64,000 nucleotides of DNA. Source: Blepharisma japonicum (Eukaryota; Ciliophora; Heterotrichea; Heterotrichida; Blepharismidae). Under the pieces are notes generated by a model. The model was not told the origin of the DNA and searched no databases. It was given only the letters and a program-made list of their open reading frames with translations. Shown one piece after another: positions 23,089-33,879 of the stretch; position 1 is the first letter of the stretch, and every line of letters begins with the position of its first letter. Location of the stretch: contig CATKHK010000014.1 of the NCBI GenBank assembly GCA_949751835.1, positions 434,001 to 498,000 of the forward strand. Reading direction: 5' to 3'. The translations under genes and the position numbers were made by a program.

Positions 23089-23439
23089 CTATCCCAAAAC
23101 TTCATGCTGAGAGTAAAGCATATATAGAAATCCATCTTCATCTTTTTTTGCTTGATAAACTTCACTCATTAGAGCTTCACCAGTTAAAAGTTCCTTCCCA
23201 CCAATGAATATAAAAATACCAGCACTTGGATCTAGGTTCAATTTTTTACGGATGCTTGCTGTAAACTGTTGAACAGTGTAATCATTCGAGCACAAGAACT
23301 TAATTTTAGGTAGAGCCTCAAGAGTGCACCTTGGGTCTTTTTCTAGTATAATTGGAAGTTTTTCTGGCCATTTGGTTTGAATTATTCTGGTCTCCGACTT
23401 TCTTTCAATCAGAGTTTTTTCTTCCTTATATCTAAACAT
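23089..23439 (-). CDS. ATG8: ATG8/GABARAP ubiquitin-like autophagy protein
   Basis: The 116-residue protein is a full ATG8 family member. Matching parts include KLPIILEKDPRCTLEALPKI, KFLCSNDYTVQQFTASIRKK, FIFIGGKELLTGEALMSEVY and KKDEDGFLYMLYS. The protein ends at Leu-Gly immediately before TAG, so the conjugating glycine is already exposed. No ATG4 processing would be needed before lipidation, although ATG4 would still be needed for delipidation. ATG8 is coupled to phosphatidylethanolamine on autophagosomal membranes. One difference: the LIR-docking region has Cys-Ser-Asn where many homologues have V-P-x. Confidence 0.93.
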   Translation of the reverse strand: MFRYKEEKTLIERKSETRIIQTKWPEKLPIILEKDPRCTLEALPKIKFLCSNDYTVQQFTASIRKKLNLDPSAGIFIFIGGKELLTGEALMSEVYQAKKDEDGFLYMLYSQHEVLG

Positions 23440-23560
23440 ATTTTATGGCATATTTAGTCTTCATCAGAAACATCGTTGTCCTAGGATTATCAAAATAAAT
23501 ATTTATGCATTTAAATTTAAAAATTAATTTTAAAATTTAAATCATTGTATATATGAATAA

Positions 23561-26500
23561 TTATAATCTTAAGTTTGAATTCTGGACACGAATCAACTGG
23601 AAAGGTTTTTGTGCTTGGGGCTCACTTATCTCAACTACTGACTGTGCACGTCTATGCCGAGGGTTTTTTCCTGAAGTCTCCAATAAATGAGCAAAGCTTA
23701 ATGGAAGATTTCTTGGAGTATTCAAAACTCTTCTTTCAGTTTCAGCCCCAATAGGTGATTTAAAGCAAATAAATTGAAAAGCCACTGCACCAGAAGAACT
23801 ATGTTTTTGTTGGGAAGGTTTAGGCAATGGAGGCATCTTATACCTTTTCTTTTTTCTTAAAAGCTTACTGAACATTGGCTTAAGGTTTGCTCTGAAAATA
23901 GAAGCAAATCTTTTACATGCAATAATTTTGTGTAAACTTAGCCGATACTCATCATAATACTCTTCAGGGTCGTTGACGTTTAGTTTTAGTCTTTTTTTCA
24001 TAGTGATTATAGGCGATGGCAAATCAGATTGATGAGAATGGTGTGTATTGGGGTTTGGAGCTAGACTAGGCAAGTCAAGTGTGAATACACTTATTACAGC
24101 TAAAGGATCTCATGGATCAATATTTTTTAAATAACTAAATGATCCATTAGAAAACATAATTCTTGACTCGATTCTATATTGCTTTTTTAGAGACTTCACA
24201 GAAAGATCCCACGATTTTGCGACTGAATCTTTAGCTTTTTGTTGTATTATAGCTAATTTGGAGATTTCTTCAGAAAAGTTCAAAAAATCTTCATCAAATA
24301 GCCAAGGACTATTATAAGGAGGCTGCTTTAAGGCTTGACAAACCTGCTGATGAAAGGCCTGATCTTTTTCTCTTATGAAATTTTTCCAGTCCTCAAATGG
24401 CCCTAGTAAGTGAATTGGTATTTCAGACTCCCTAAAATATAGAGCTATTAATTCTACAATAGAATTATCAGCCTCCCACAAGGATTCAATAATAAAGCTA
24501 TAGATTTTATTTTTGTCTTCAATATCTATAAATGAAATCATTCTAATTGCGCTAGAAGGATGTTTTCCTGTCATAAGATGGCCTCTCAATTTAATGTACC
24601 AAAAGCATTTATAAATATCATGCAAAAGAATTTTTGTTTCTTTGGTGACTTGAGATACTCCATCAAGTTCTGCAATAAGAGGTGATAGCCAAGAACTGTT
24701 ATGGACTTTTTTATTTATTTTCACGCTTCCAGAAAGATAAATAAGTTGGGAAAGAAGTTTATCAGTTTTAACGCATGGAATAAAATAATTACATATCTTA
24801 GAAATCAGCCAATCTTCATCTACTCCTATTCATTCTTCTTGTTGGTTTAATAATATAGATGCAATTTCTTCTCTGATTGAATAAATCCCTAATGTCCTAA
24901 ACAGTGGCTGTATAGATGGCGATATTGAATCGACGACAGCCAAGAAATCGCATTTTACAAACAAACTCTTCATAACTTCAATAGCATCTAACACTTCTTC
25001 AGTTTTCAAATTATCCAAAAGACTATTTATTGCATAAAATGCCATATCCACAGGTAAAAGTTCTTGAAGCTTATTAAAACTTCCTAGGCTCCAATATAAA
25101 AATGCAGAATCCTTTGTCGTTTTTTCATCTTTTAGTAGAGGTACTGTAGCAAGGCTTTTAATTCCTGCTAAAAGTTCTGATATGTTTTTAGCTGATTGAA
25201 AAGGCACTGATTGATATTCTACTGGTGATAAAAATAATGGCTCTTTTGGATCCAAATAAAAGGCTAATAAAGGGATAAACTCTAAATTGTGATATCCTTC
25301 GACATGCTGGATGTTTCCTTTTGTAAGCTGAAAGCATACTTCTTGTCCGATTTCTTCGAATGATTGAGGCATTCCTAAAAGATAATGTAAATTGCAGTCA
25401 ATGCTTCTTCTAGATGCAGGATTTATATAAAATGATGGGAAAATGCTGTTTTCTTGGTTTTTTTCATCAGATGCTTGGGCGAGGTCCATATTTTCTTTTA
25501 GGAACATTCTTAAAAATCCAGATTCAGTTGGTTTTTGAATCACTCTTTGTTTTTCTCGAAGGGCTACATAAGTAATAACAAAATATACAATATTGAGATG
25601 ATTTGCTTGGTGATTTCTGTATTGAATAAGTGAATATACAATCAATACATTTCTAAGCCTTTGCAGCTTAAATCCTAGCCAATCTTCAAGTGTAGCCAAA
25701 ACGTTAAAAGCATAAGGAGCTTGATGGTCAGATAGCATATAAGTGAACACTTTAGAACCTACATATATGATCCAGTCAAAAAAATCGCTTGATGAGGATA
25801 TTGAATATCCTAGCAGATCAATTAGCTGATGCAAATGGGATAAAACCTCAACTGCATGGATTTTTTTCTTTAAAATTAAATTGCTGGACAGCTTGCTATC
25901 TGACATTTCTCCAATATTCTGGATTGTAGTATAGTTAATTTCTTCATGCAATTGAGGAGGAATAACTGTCTCAATATAGCTTGCAATTTGGTCAAATATG
26001 AATTTTGTATAAACGCTAGGGTTACTTATCACAGATCTCAATAGTAAAACTGCTTGGTCTAAGTTTTTTCGTCTTGGTCCTGAGTCCATATCGCTTGGTA
26101 AAGGGTTTGTGTCATGAGAAATATTTATTGTAACATCATGCAGCTCTACTTCTTGAGGTAAATATTGAGCTATAAAATCTTTTATACACGGACAATGCAC
26201 AATTTTTAGGTTTGTAATTGTATAACCATCACTTACTAGTATTTCTGTTTCTCCCCAATCAACACTCATAAGTACAGCTCCATCTTTTAGAAGTTCAGGA
26301 TCAGTCGTAAATATAAGCAAAGAAAATATCCTAGCTTCAGGAACAGTTCTTATCATTTCTACAGATGTACAAATTGGTTCCCCTAGTCTTGAAAAGATTG
26401 AAAAATATCCTACTCTATATATGACAGCCAAATAAGTATCATTTGGAGATCATGACATATCATCAATCCAAAATGACGTATGCCCATCCTGAGAGGTGCT

Positions 26501-27481
26501 TGGCATATCATCTACAGTTACATAATTGCATAGTTTTCTCGTCGATGCTATACCAGTAGCTGGGTTCATAAACAATAATTGGCAGAAAAAAGGATGTGAC
26601 GAGTTAACTGCAATTGCAGCCAAAGATCCTTTATTGTCGAGTCTCACTATTAGTCCCATATCTTTGCTGCCTTTTTTGCTTCAGAACTCTAATTGTCCTT
26701 TGCACACGTATTTTTCTAGTTTAAAAGTTGATGACCCTTTTGGAGTTGTTTGTTCGAGATCATTCATTTTCGCTAAAAAATATAAAGACTCTATTGTGCA
26801 GGATTCTTTATTGGCTGATCTAAGCCATACTCTTAATACGTTTGCAGCTTGCCCTCTGATGTGATCATGTGTAAATCTGATTGAATATGCAAAAGAGTTG
26901 TATCTTGATTTTGTTGCTGCTTTTCTAGGAGAGCTTGATGTAGGAGAATCAGCTGGGCTTACTCTTGAAGAATTCACCTTTCTGTTTCTGATTTTATTAA
27001 GAGTTGAGGATGTCAAATTTACCCAGGTGCCCTTTAAATGAGGACTTAAATTATTTGGGTCACTAAAGTCTGGATCAGGCTTTCATAGCCAAACCTGCTC
27101 ATCAGGATCAATTATAAGGATTCCTTTATGACTTACCCCTATTCCACAGTAATCTTTCTTGTATTTATCAAAAGCAAGTTTTAATTGTGGAGGCACCAAA
27201 AAACTTTGAAAAAGTCTTTTAAGCTTCGACCAAAGCACAACGCTTCCGTTTGAGAGAACTCCTGCTACTAATGATTTATCGTCTGAAATGCCGACTATGA
27301 GTACTTTTACGTCTTTGCCTGGTAGCAATACTTTTAGAAGTTTCCCTCCAGATGTAACTTCAGCTATATTGTGAGCCATGATCAACATATAAGGATGCTC
27401 TGATTGAGAATTCACTCTGACAAACCTGAAAATTTTGGATGATTGAACACGTAGAGCTCCTTGCTTTGATAAACTTATCAT
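23561..27481 (-). CDS. CPLANE1: CPLANE1 (JBTS17/C5orf42) homologue, ciliogenesis and planar polarity effector
   Basis: A single frame from ATG 27481 to TAA at 23561 gives 1306 residues once five in-frame TGA are read as Trp (near 27085, 26681, 26450, 24830 and 24110). The N-terminal 430 or so residues are a WD/beta-propeller region with local matches to animal CPLANE1: LVAGVLSNGSVVLW (animal WLAGVLTTGELFLW), then WLWKPDP and LKGTW, then SWSPNDTYLAVIYRVG. The rest is alpha-helical, with a basic tail. Human CPLANE1 is about 3200 residues, so this is a short form. In animals CPLANE1 with INTU, FUZ and WDPCP recruits IFT-A peripheral subunits to basal bodies. IFT139 lies in the same window. Confidence 0.78.
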
Positions 27482-27877
27482 TTTCTGTTATTAATGTTAA
27501 AGAAATATTAAAAAATCTGGTATTTAAAAAAATGAGAATTTATGATACTAGGTAAATAATTTTGTTAAAAGTATTTGAACTCATGTTTAGAATTAATACA
27601 GTATATTAAAATTTATTGGTTGAATAATAAAAGTGCAGAAAATATGAGCAAAATAAATTTAAATATAATTTACTTACATTATATAGCAATTAATATATTT
27701 TATAATGAATTGAAATTTATGCAGGCTGCAGAAATAACAAAAATTATACAAGCACTCAAAGGCAATTCGCCTTAATTATCTGTGTTACATAAAATTGTAG
27801 CGAATAATTTTAATTTTAATATTTAAATCTCTATCTTAAACGAAGGCAGCAATAATCAAAGATAAATATAATTTATA
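27482..27877. other. Divergent intergenic region, about 400 nt
   Basis: Spacer between the CPLANE1 gene and the Tim17-like gene. It holds a frame of 43 codons from an ATG at 27644 to TAA at 27775, ending LKFMQAAEITKIIQALKGN. The tail looks protein-like but the upstream part is low-complexity AT, so I do not call it a gene. Confidence 0.4.
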
Positions 27878-28285
27878 ATGGCTTCATCTGATTATTATGT
27901 GAATAAAGTATCTGGAGTTGACAAAGCCATGGAATGATTGATAAAAGGTGCAAACTTGGGATTTTATTTTGGTGTTTTCTTTGCAAAGCATGAAGTTAAG
28001 AGAAATGATATGGGATCATTAAGATATTCTGGAGCACTGAGCTATTTTGTTATCAAAAATATGCTGGTTGCAGGTGGAAGCTTAGCAACATTAATGTTTT
28101 TAGTGACAGCATTAGAAAAAAGTAGGAGAGTCAATGATGGGTTAAATTATGGAATTGCTGCTGGAATAACATTGGCTTTTTGACATAAAGCATGGGAAAT
28201 TCCACGTATTCATCTAGGCAAGTATATAATTTTATTTTCATTAGGAGCTGGATACTTTGGAAATATGCTGAAATATCAAGAATAA
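27878..28285 (+). CDS. Tim17/22/23-fold membrane protein, possibly NDUFA11-like
   Basis: ATG 27878 to TAA, with two TGA read as Trp, gives 135 residues. There are about four hydrophobic segments with Gly-rich turns: GANLGFYFGVFFA, NMLVAGGSLATLMFLVTAL, DGLNYGIAAGITLAF and YIILFSLGAGYFGN. The motif of a charged residue, then LNYGIAAGITLAF, resembles the third helix of Tim17-family proteins and complex I subunit NDUFA11 (B14.7). A mitochondrial inner-membrane role in protein import or complex I is inferred. The family match is moderate. Confidence 0.65.
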
Positions 28286-28542
28286 AAATATATCCTAAAG
28301 GAATTTAAGTAAAGAGTATTTTTATCTAGCTCATTTTTAAGTATCAAAAAATTATTTTTCTTAAATTATTTTCTGTCTTTATTTAATTTGATATGTTTTA
28401 ATTTTTTTTATGAGAATTTTAAGAAAATTGTATATTGATTAAATGAATTTTGATTTAAACAAATAAATAAGATGTAAAATTTTATTTTTTATTATCTAGG
28501 GAATTATTTAATTTTCCTTTAAGCAATTCGATTATAATAAAA

Positions 28543-29301
28543 ATGCGTTTATTTTCAGAGCAAGAGTGCAGACAAGGAGTGGGCCTTCCATTCGAAATTC
28601 AACAAAAGCTGAGATCAGGAGATTTTGCATTCGTCACAGAAATGGGCCGAAACCTGCAGCTTGATGAGCAGGTTCTATGCACAGCTAATTATATGATCAA
28701 TGTATTTTTCACTCGAAGAAGCTATCTAAACTATGACCGGCACATAGTGAGTACCTCCGCCTTAATCCTTTCCTGCAAACTCCATAATTTCAAACGTCAA
28801 AACAAGAGAATCTACCCAATCGCCTTTGTTTCTTACTACCACAACATCATCCATAGCAAACTCCACACAAATTCTGACCGCCAACCTCCAGTATTCGACG
28901 AAAACTTAAAAGCAGAGTACTTAAGCAAGATATTCAAAGCCGAATTCAAATTAATGAAGACTCTGGAGTTTGATATGGAAATTGACCTGCCCATTTATTA
29001 CTTAGATTTGATTATTGATAAACTCTACGCAGGGGTTGAGGACAGAGCAATATTCCTTACAATGGCAAGAGTTATGGCAAATGAAAGCATGAGAACCATT
29101 GCACCGCTGTGCATAAGAGCATTAGCTGTTGCTGTAGCTTCTGTTGTCCTTGCTGGGGTAATTTGCAATATGCCTCGTCCTCAACAATTAATAAGGATCC
29201 CAAATCCAGAAGAGTGGTGGACTAATGTATCTCCAGACTTACAGCTCTCAGAAATAACGCAAGCCATGCGTATTATTATGGAAGCACTGACATTAAAATA
29301 A
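28543..29301 (+). CDS. Cyclin, transcriptional (K/T/L) type
   Basis: The 252-residue protein is a two-box cyclin fold. The first box includes LDEQVLCTANYMINVFF, then RHIVSTSALILSCKLHNFKR. The second follows KIFKAEFKLMKTLEFDMEID, a bridge typical of cyclins K, T and L, and includes LYAGVEDRAIFLTMARVMAN. There is no destruction box, and the N-terminus is short. Such cyclins pair with CDK9, CDK12 or CDK11-type kinases in transcription and splicing. The subtype cannot be fixed from sequence alone. The CDK gene at 49310 looks like a cell-cycle CDK, so it is not an obvious partner. Confidence 0.88.
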   Translation: MRLFSEQECRQGVGLPFEIQQKLRSGDFAFVTEMGRNLQLDEQVLCTANYMINVFFTRRSYLNYDRHIVSTSALILSCKLHNFKRQNKRIYPIAFVSYYHNIIHSKLHTNSDRQPPVFDENLKAEYLSKIFKAEFKLMKTLEFDMEIDLPIYYLDLIIDKLYAGVEDRAIFLTMARVMANESMRTIAPLCIRALAVAVASVVLAGVICNMPRPQQLIRIPNPEEWWTNVSPDLQLSEITQAMRIIMEALTLK

Positions 29302-29492
29302 TTAGGTCTCTTAAACTGAAAATCAAATATACATATTAGTGGCGAACATTTTTTTGTGAGCCGAATTAACTTATTGTGGTTCAGAAGGACGAAAGATAAG
29401 GACTTTTAGGTTTCGTATGATGTAAATTTATTGAGTGAGTGTATTTTATCACCGTAAACTATTCAATACAAGTATATTAGCTGCATAATAAT

Positions 29493-30347
29493 TTAAAGAT
29501 TATTATTATTAGTATTAATTAAAACATCTGATTTGCCAAGTTTCTGAGCACATTTAAATTCCTCAAAGTCAGTTTCCCTAAGCTCAATTTCAGTTCCTGC
29601 TGTAATTCCTCTCACTTTTTTATCTGGCTTTCGCCTTTGTGGAGTCTTATCTCTGACAAATTTCTTTTCTATATCCTTAGCTATATCTCCACTTATAGTA
29701 GCCGACAGTCGTTCTTTTCTTACTTTTATTTTTAACTGCTTTTTCCTAACTGGAATGCAATCAGGCCATCTCTTTTCAAACTCATCAATAAATCAATGTC
29801 TAACATGTTTCAACGAGCTCACAAACCTAATTTCTGAATAAATATTGTCAGTATGAGCTAATAGATACTCCTGGACTGCATCTATCATTGTGGGGACGAC
29901 CATTTCTATTGGAAACCCAAAGTGATCCAGACAAAAGGGAGGAAATGATATTGAGTTTATCCTCAATTCTTCTCCTTTTTGTAAGCATTTTAATATCAAA
30001 TCTTTGATTACTTGTTCTTGGTTGTCTAAATCTGTATTAAATACAGGACTTGAAATATGGATCACGTATAATGCATTTAATTTACCTGCTTCAGTTACTG
30101 CGATATCTCCTACAGGGACCAGCCCATTCTGAGCAACTCAATTTCTGCAAGAAATTAAGAGCTGATGAGACCCGGTAATGATAATTTGTTTGGAATCGCC
30201 TTCTTGGTGGTCAAGAGTTTGATTAGTAACATTTACGATGATTCCGACTTTTTCTCTTCACAGCTCATTTTGTATCACTCTCAATCTCGTGGTTCCGTGG
30301 TAAATTTCTCGCAAAATTTTTGGGTTCTTTTTTCCAAAAAGTCCCAT
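29493..30347 (-). CDS. Diverged macro-domain protein
   Basis: ATG 30347 to TAA, three TGA read as Trp, 284 residues. The first 180 residues follow a macro domain: the N-terminal VGIIVNVTNQTLDHQ in place of (I)VNAAN..L, then VPVGDIAVTEAGKL and YVIHIS, as in macro domains (G-D-(I/V)-x-x-T-x-(A/G)-G-x-L..(K)-x-V-I-H). The usual glycine-rich GGGVAxAI loop that contacts ADP-ribose is absent and replaced by a polar stretch (EGDSKQIIITGS), so ligand binding or hydrolysis may be lost or altered. The C-terminal 100 residues are basic (VRKKQLKIKVRKERLS) and may bind nucleic acid. It is divergent from the PDI gene. Confidence 0.75.
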
Positions 30348-30576
30348 TAGATATAATTATTTTGGTGAATTTAATCGAAAAACAGGAGAATTTTCTTATA
30401 AAAGCTTATTTATTTATAAAATACACTAATAAATTGTCGGAAAATTAAGAAGCGATTTTTGCATAAATTATGATTTTTTTCCAATTTAAATTAAATATCT
30501 TTACCGATAACCCCTAATTGATTATTTTATAGCTCAAAGCATTTAAAATTACTACACCATAAACACGTGTATAAAT

Positions 30577-32022
30577 ATGGCCTCGAAGCTTTGGCTTGGT
30601 TTATTATTGGTATCTCTTTCTTTCGCAGCAATCACTGAAGAAGAGGACGTCTGGGTTCTTGACGAATCCAACTTCCAAGAAGCTTTAGACACTCAGCCTG
30701 ACATTCTTGTTGAGTTCTATGCTCCATGGTGTGGCCATTGCAAGAAGCTTGCCCCAGAATATGCGAAGGCAGCAAAAACTCTAAAAGGCAAGAACCCACC
30801 TATCAGAATTGCAAAGGTTGATGCCACTGCAAACTCAAACCTTGCATCTCAATATGGAGTGAGTGGATACCCAACACTCAAATATTTCATCAACAAGAAG
30901 GCAACTGAGTACTCAGGTGGAAGAACTGAAGATACCATCGTCTCATGGATCATGAAAAGAGCAGGACCAGCCCTCACCATTGTTGACACCGTTGCTGATC
31001 TTAAAAAACAACTTGGAAGCGCTAAAGTTGCTGGAGTTTTGTTTGCACAAAAAGATGCAGCTGAAGTCAGCATTTTTGAGGCAGTCGCCAAAAGCTTTGA
31101 TGGACCATCTTTCTTTGTGTCTACAGATGCAGCAGCTCTTCAAGAATATGGAGTTACTGAGCCTAAAGTAATTTTATTCAAACAATTTGACGATAAAGAA
31201 GTCAGATATGATGGTGCTCTTACCCAAGTAGATATTACCAAATGGGTTGAAGACAACAAGAAACCATGGGTTATGCCATTCGATGATTCCGCAATTGAAT
31301 ACATTTTCCAAAAACAAAACCCTTGTGTCTTTTTATTCAGATCCGAAAGTGATGCTCCTAAATATGCCGACGCTTTGTCCAAACTCGGAAAAGAGCTCAA
31401 ACAAGACATCGCATTCTCCTTCGCAGATCTCACCCAAAGCGAAAACAAAAGACTTGGCGACTACCTCGGAATTAATGCCAAAGATATGCCAATTGTAGTC
31501 CTCATCGATCACAAAGGTGGACTCAACAAATACAAACTAGCTGAAGCTCCAACTGAGGAATCAATTAGAACCCTTGTCCAGGACTGGAAAGCTAGAAAAC
31601 TCACCCCATTCTTGAAATCAGAGCCAATTCCTAGTGACGATTTCGACGGAAGTGTCAGAGTTTTAGTTGGAAAGAACTTTGAAAGCGTCGTTTACGACTC
31701 AACCAAAGATGTCCTCGTTGAATTCTATGCTCCTTGGTGTGGACATTGCAAATCTCTTGCCCCTGAATACGAAAAACTTGCTGCTGCAGTTAAAGATAAT
31801 TCAAACTTGATCATTGCTAAAGTTGATGCCACCGCTAATGAAGTAAAAGGAATTAACATTCAAGGATTCCCAACCCTTAAATGGTTCCCATCCAACAATA
31901 AGAGACCAGTTGATTATGAAGGAGAAAGAAACTTTGATGGACTTCTTAAGTTTGTTACAGATAAAGCTACAGTTAAGGCTCCAGAAAAGACAGAAAAAGC
32001 ACAAGAAAGAACTGATCTTTAA
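30577..32022 (+). CDS. PDI: Protein disulfide isomerase (ER, two CGHC domains)
   Basis: The 481-residue protein has a signal peptide (residues about 1-18, LWLGLLLVSLSFAA). Its domain order is a-b-b'-a' with two active sites EFYAPWCGHCK, near residues 50 and 387. It ends in RTDL, an unusual variant of the KDEL/HDEL retention signal. Length and order fit classical PDI, which forms and reshuffles disulfides in the ER lumen. An ERD2-like receptor and an ER DnaJ are encoded 13 to 14 kb away. Codon third positions here are richer in C than in neighbouring genes, which suggests high expression. Confidence 0.96.
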   Translation: MASKLWLGLLLVSLSFAAITEEEDVWVLDESNFQEALDTQPDILVEFYAPWCGHCKKLAPEYAKAAKTLKGKNPPIRIAKVDATANSNLASQYGVSGYPTLKYFINKKATEYSGGRTEDTIVSWIMKRAGPALTIVDTVADLKKQLGSAKVAGVLFAQKDAAEVSIFEAVAKSFDGPSFFVSTDAAALQEYGVTEPKVILFKQFDDKEVRYDGALTQVDITKWVEDNKKPWVMPFDDSAIEYIFQKQNPCVFLFRSESDAPKYADALSKLGKELKQDIAFSFADLTQSENKRLGDYLGINAKDMPIVVLIDHKGGLNKYKLAEAPTEESIRTLVQDWKARKLTPFLKSEPIPSDDFDGSVRVLVGKNFESVVYDSTKDVLVEFYAPWCGHCKSLAPEYEKLAAAVKDNSNLIIAKVDATANEVKGINIQGFPTLKWFPSNNKRPVDYEGERNFDGLLKFVTDKATVKAPEKTEKAQERTDL

Positions 32023-32064
32023 TTTAGTTAGATTTATTTGCTAATTGAATTTCATTATTCTAAT

Positions 32065-33105
32065 ATGGTTTTGTTGATATTTCTCTTGATTTTTGTCAGG
32101 TCACAATATCTGGAATGTCCTCAATTTACTTGTAAGCCAGCTTCTCTGCCTTTTGCAGACGACACATGTATTTATTATGACAATTCTACCTATTTCCTCC
32201 GTCCATGTTCTAATGGCTATATTTGTCCCCCAATTTATACACCAGGAAATTCAACATGCCAGCTATCTCCAATTCCAAGCTTATTAAATACTTCTTGGCC
32301 AGGAGAACCCTGTATAAATAATTCTACATGTGCATTTGGCTACTGTGAAAATGAAATATGTGTAGGCAAGCATTGGCTTGAAAATTGCAAATCATCAGAT
32401 GAGTGCGATGTTGGTCTTTATTGTAAAAATAAAAAATGCTGGCCTCAGCTGCCTATTTATACAGATGGATGTACATATGATGAAGAATGTGAAAATGACG
32501 CAGGATGCTTTGTTTGGGCTTCTGAATCAATTGGGACATGTGTTAAATACTTCACGCTGCCAAGGCATGATATGGTGTTTAATTGTCATGATTATATGAG
32601 CTATTTTTGTGAGTCAGGGACTTGTGTAGGAGGAGGGGGAGAAGGGAAGTCTCTTTGTGTTAATAAAGTGGAGGCCCGGTATCTTGGGTTTGAGTGTGAT
32701 ACAGATTCTGATTGTCCAGGAAAAAATGATGATTGGAGGTTTTATGGACAGTGCCAGTGTTCATTGAGCCACACTGGGAAAAGATATTGCCAGCCCTTTT
32801 TAGGAGATTATGATGGAAAAAATTATTTCAGATGACTTAAAGCTTGGTATAATTCAAAAGATATCAAAAAATGCAACACAGTGAGAAGAGAAGCTCCAAA
32901 CTGTATGAAACAATGGTCAGATTATGCAACTTATCTGTATTATTTTTTACATTTTAACGATTTCGCAAGTATACAAGGCAACGACAACTGCGTAAAAGAA
33001 ATTTACAATTATGCCTATTGGCAGGCAAAAAACAGTGTAAACCCTGATAGCGATGATTCTGCGTTGGTTTTGCTGCTTGTTAATTCATTAATTCTTTTCA
33101 TGTAA
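32065..33105 (+). CDS. Cysteine-rich secreted or GPI-anchored surface protein
   Basis: ATG 32065 to TAA, with one TGA read as Trp near 32833, gives 346 residues. The frame is open a little further upstream, but the first ATG is here and starts a good signal peptide (MVLLIFLLIFVRSQ). More than 30 Cys follow in EGF-like or Dickkopf-like spacing (CAFGYCENEICVG, SDECDVGLYCKNKKC, GCTYDEECENDAGC). N-glycosylation sequons are frequent. The C-terminus is a short hydrophobic run (ALVLLLVNSLILFM) with no cytoplasmic tail after a DSDDS stretch, which fits a GPI-attachment signal. It lies 42 nt downstream of the PDI gene. A surface role is inferred. Confidence 0.82.
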
Positions 33106-33141
33106 AGCCATAATTACTTCTTAAATTTAAAAATTAGTTAA

Positions 33142-33831
33142 ATGATAAAAAGCTGCACGTTGCAAGAGACTGTTTTATTTCTCTTTGTATCAATTTTGAT
33201 TGCTTTTACTCTTTATTTGAGTATATCAAGAAACTACTTAGGCCTAAAAGATCTCGATGAAGTTCATCTTGGGCTTTTAGGTGCTGTTATAGAAGGAGAT
33301 TATGAAGAATACAGCGATTTAATTGATTCTTGTAACGAATCAATTTTGTCAAATTACTGCAAAAGGCTAGCGCCGCTTCAAAAAGGTGGAAGAGTGCTTT
33401 TTGCATTCCTTATTATTGATTTAGTGATTTTGCTCGTATCTCAAGCCTTGGCGATTCTCCAGCAATTTCTATTTACAAGAATTGTAAAAGAAATACAATT
33501 ATTTCAAGAACCGAGGAAAATACTGAAGAATTCAGCCAAATTCGTTTTTTTGTTCAGAATGATTATTTTTTTACACCCAATATTGATCTTGCTTGGCCTT
33601 GTTTTGTGATTACTTCTTGGAGAAGTTGAAAAATTGCATGATACAATCAAGCTTGGAGATGGGATAATTATCCTAATTGTACAGTGCTTTTTAAGTTTAT
33701 TCTTGACAGCATTTTCATTTTGGCAACTTTCCAGCGCCAAAAGGAGGAGGCTTCGTTTTTTGCTAAGTAATCCTTTAAAGAACGAAAGTGTATATCAAGA
33801 AAAAACAGATTTGATACCTGATACTAAGTAG
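33142..33831 (+). CDS. Four-helix membrane protein, unknown
   Basis: ATG 33142 to TAG, one TGA read as Trp, 229 residues. Hydrophobic segments lie at about residues 9-29, 90-112, 133-156 and 176-200. A loop at about 30-85 between the first two contains three Cys and an NES sequon (SCNESILSNYC), so it is probably extracytoplasmic. The C-terminal tail is basic then acidic. The topology resembles a tetraspanin-like protein, but the CCG motif of tetraspanins is missing. It starts only 36 nt after the surface-protein gene on the same strand. Confidence 0.75.
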
Positions 33832-33879
33832 GTGTTAATTAACCAATCAGTTTCCATATTAAGGATAGAAAATTAATTT

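Noticed and set aside
23561-24001. A separate small basic gene at the end of the CPLANE1 locus.
   Set aside because: The frame is continuous with the CPLANE1 frame through a TGA near 24110, so it is the C-terminus of that protein.
27575-27775. Short plus-strand frame of 66 codons (43 from an ATG).
   Set aside because: It begins at TTG, its first half is low-complexity AT, and it sits in a shared promoter region. Only the last 20 residues look protein-like.
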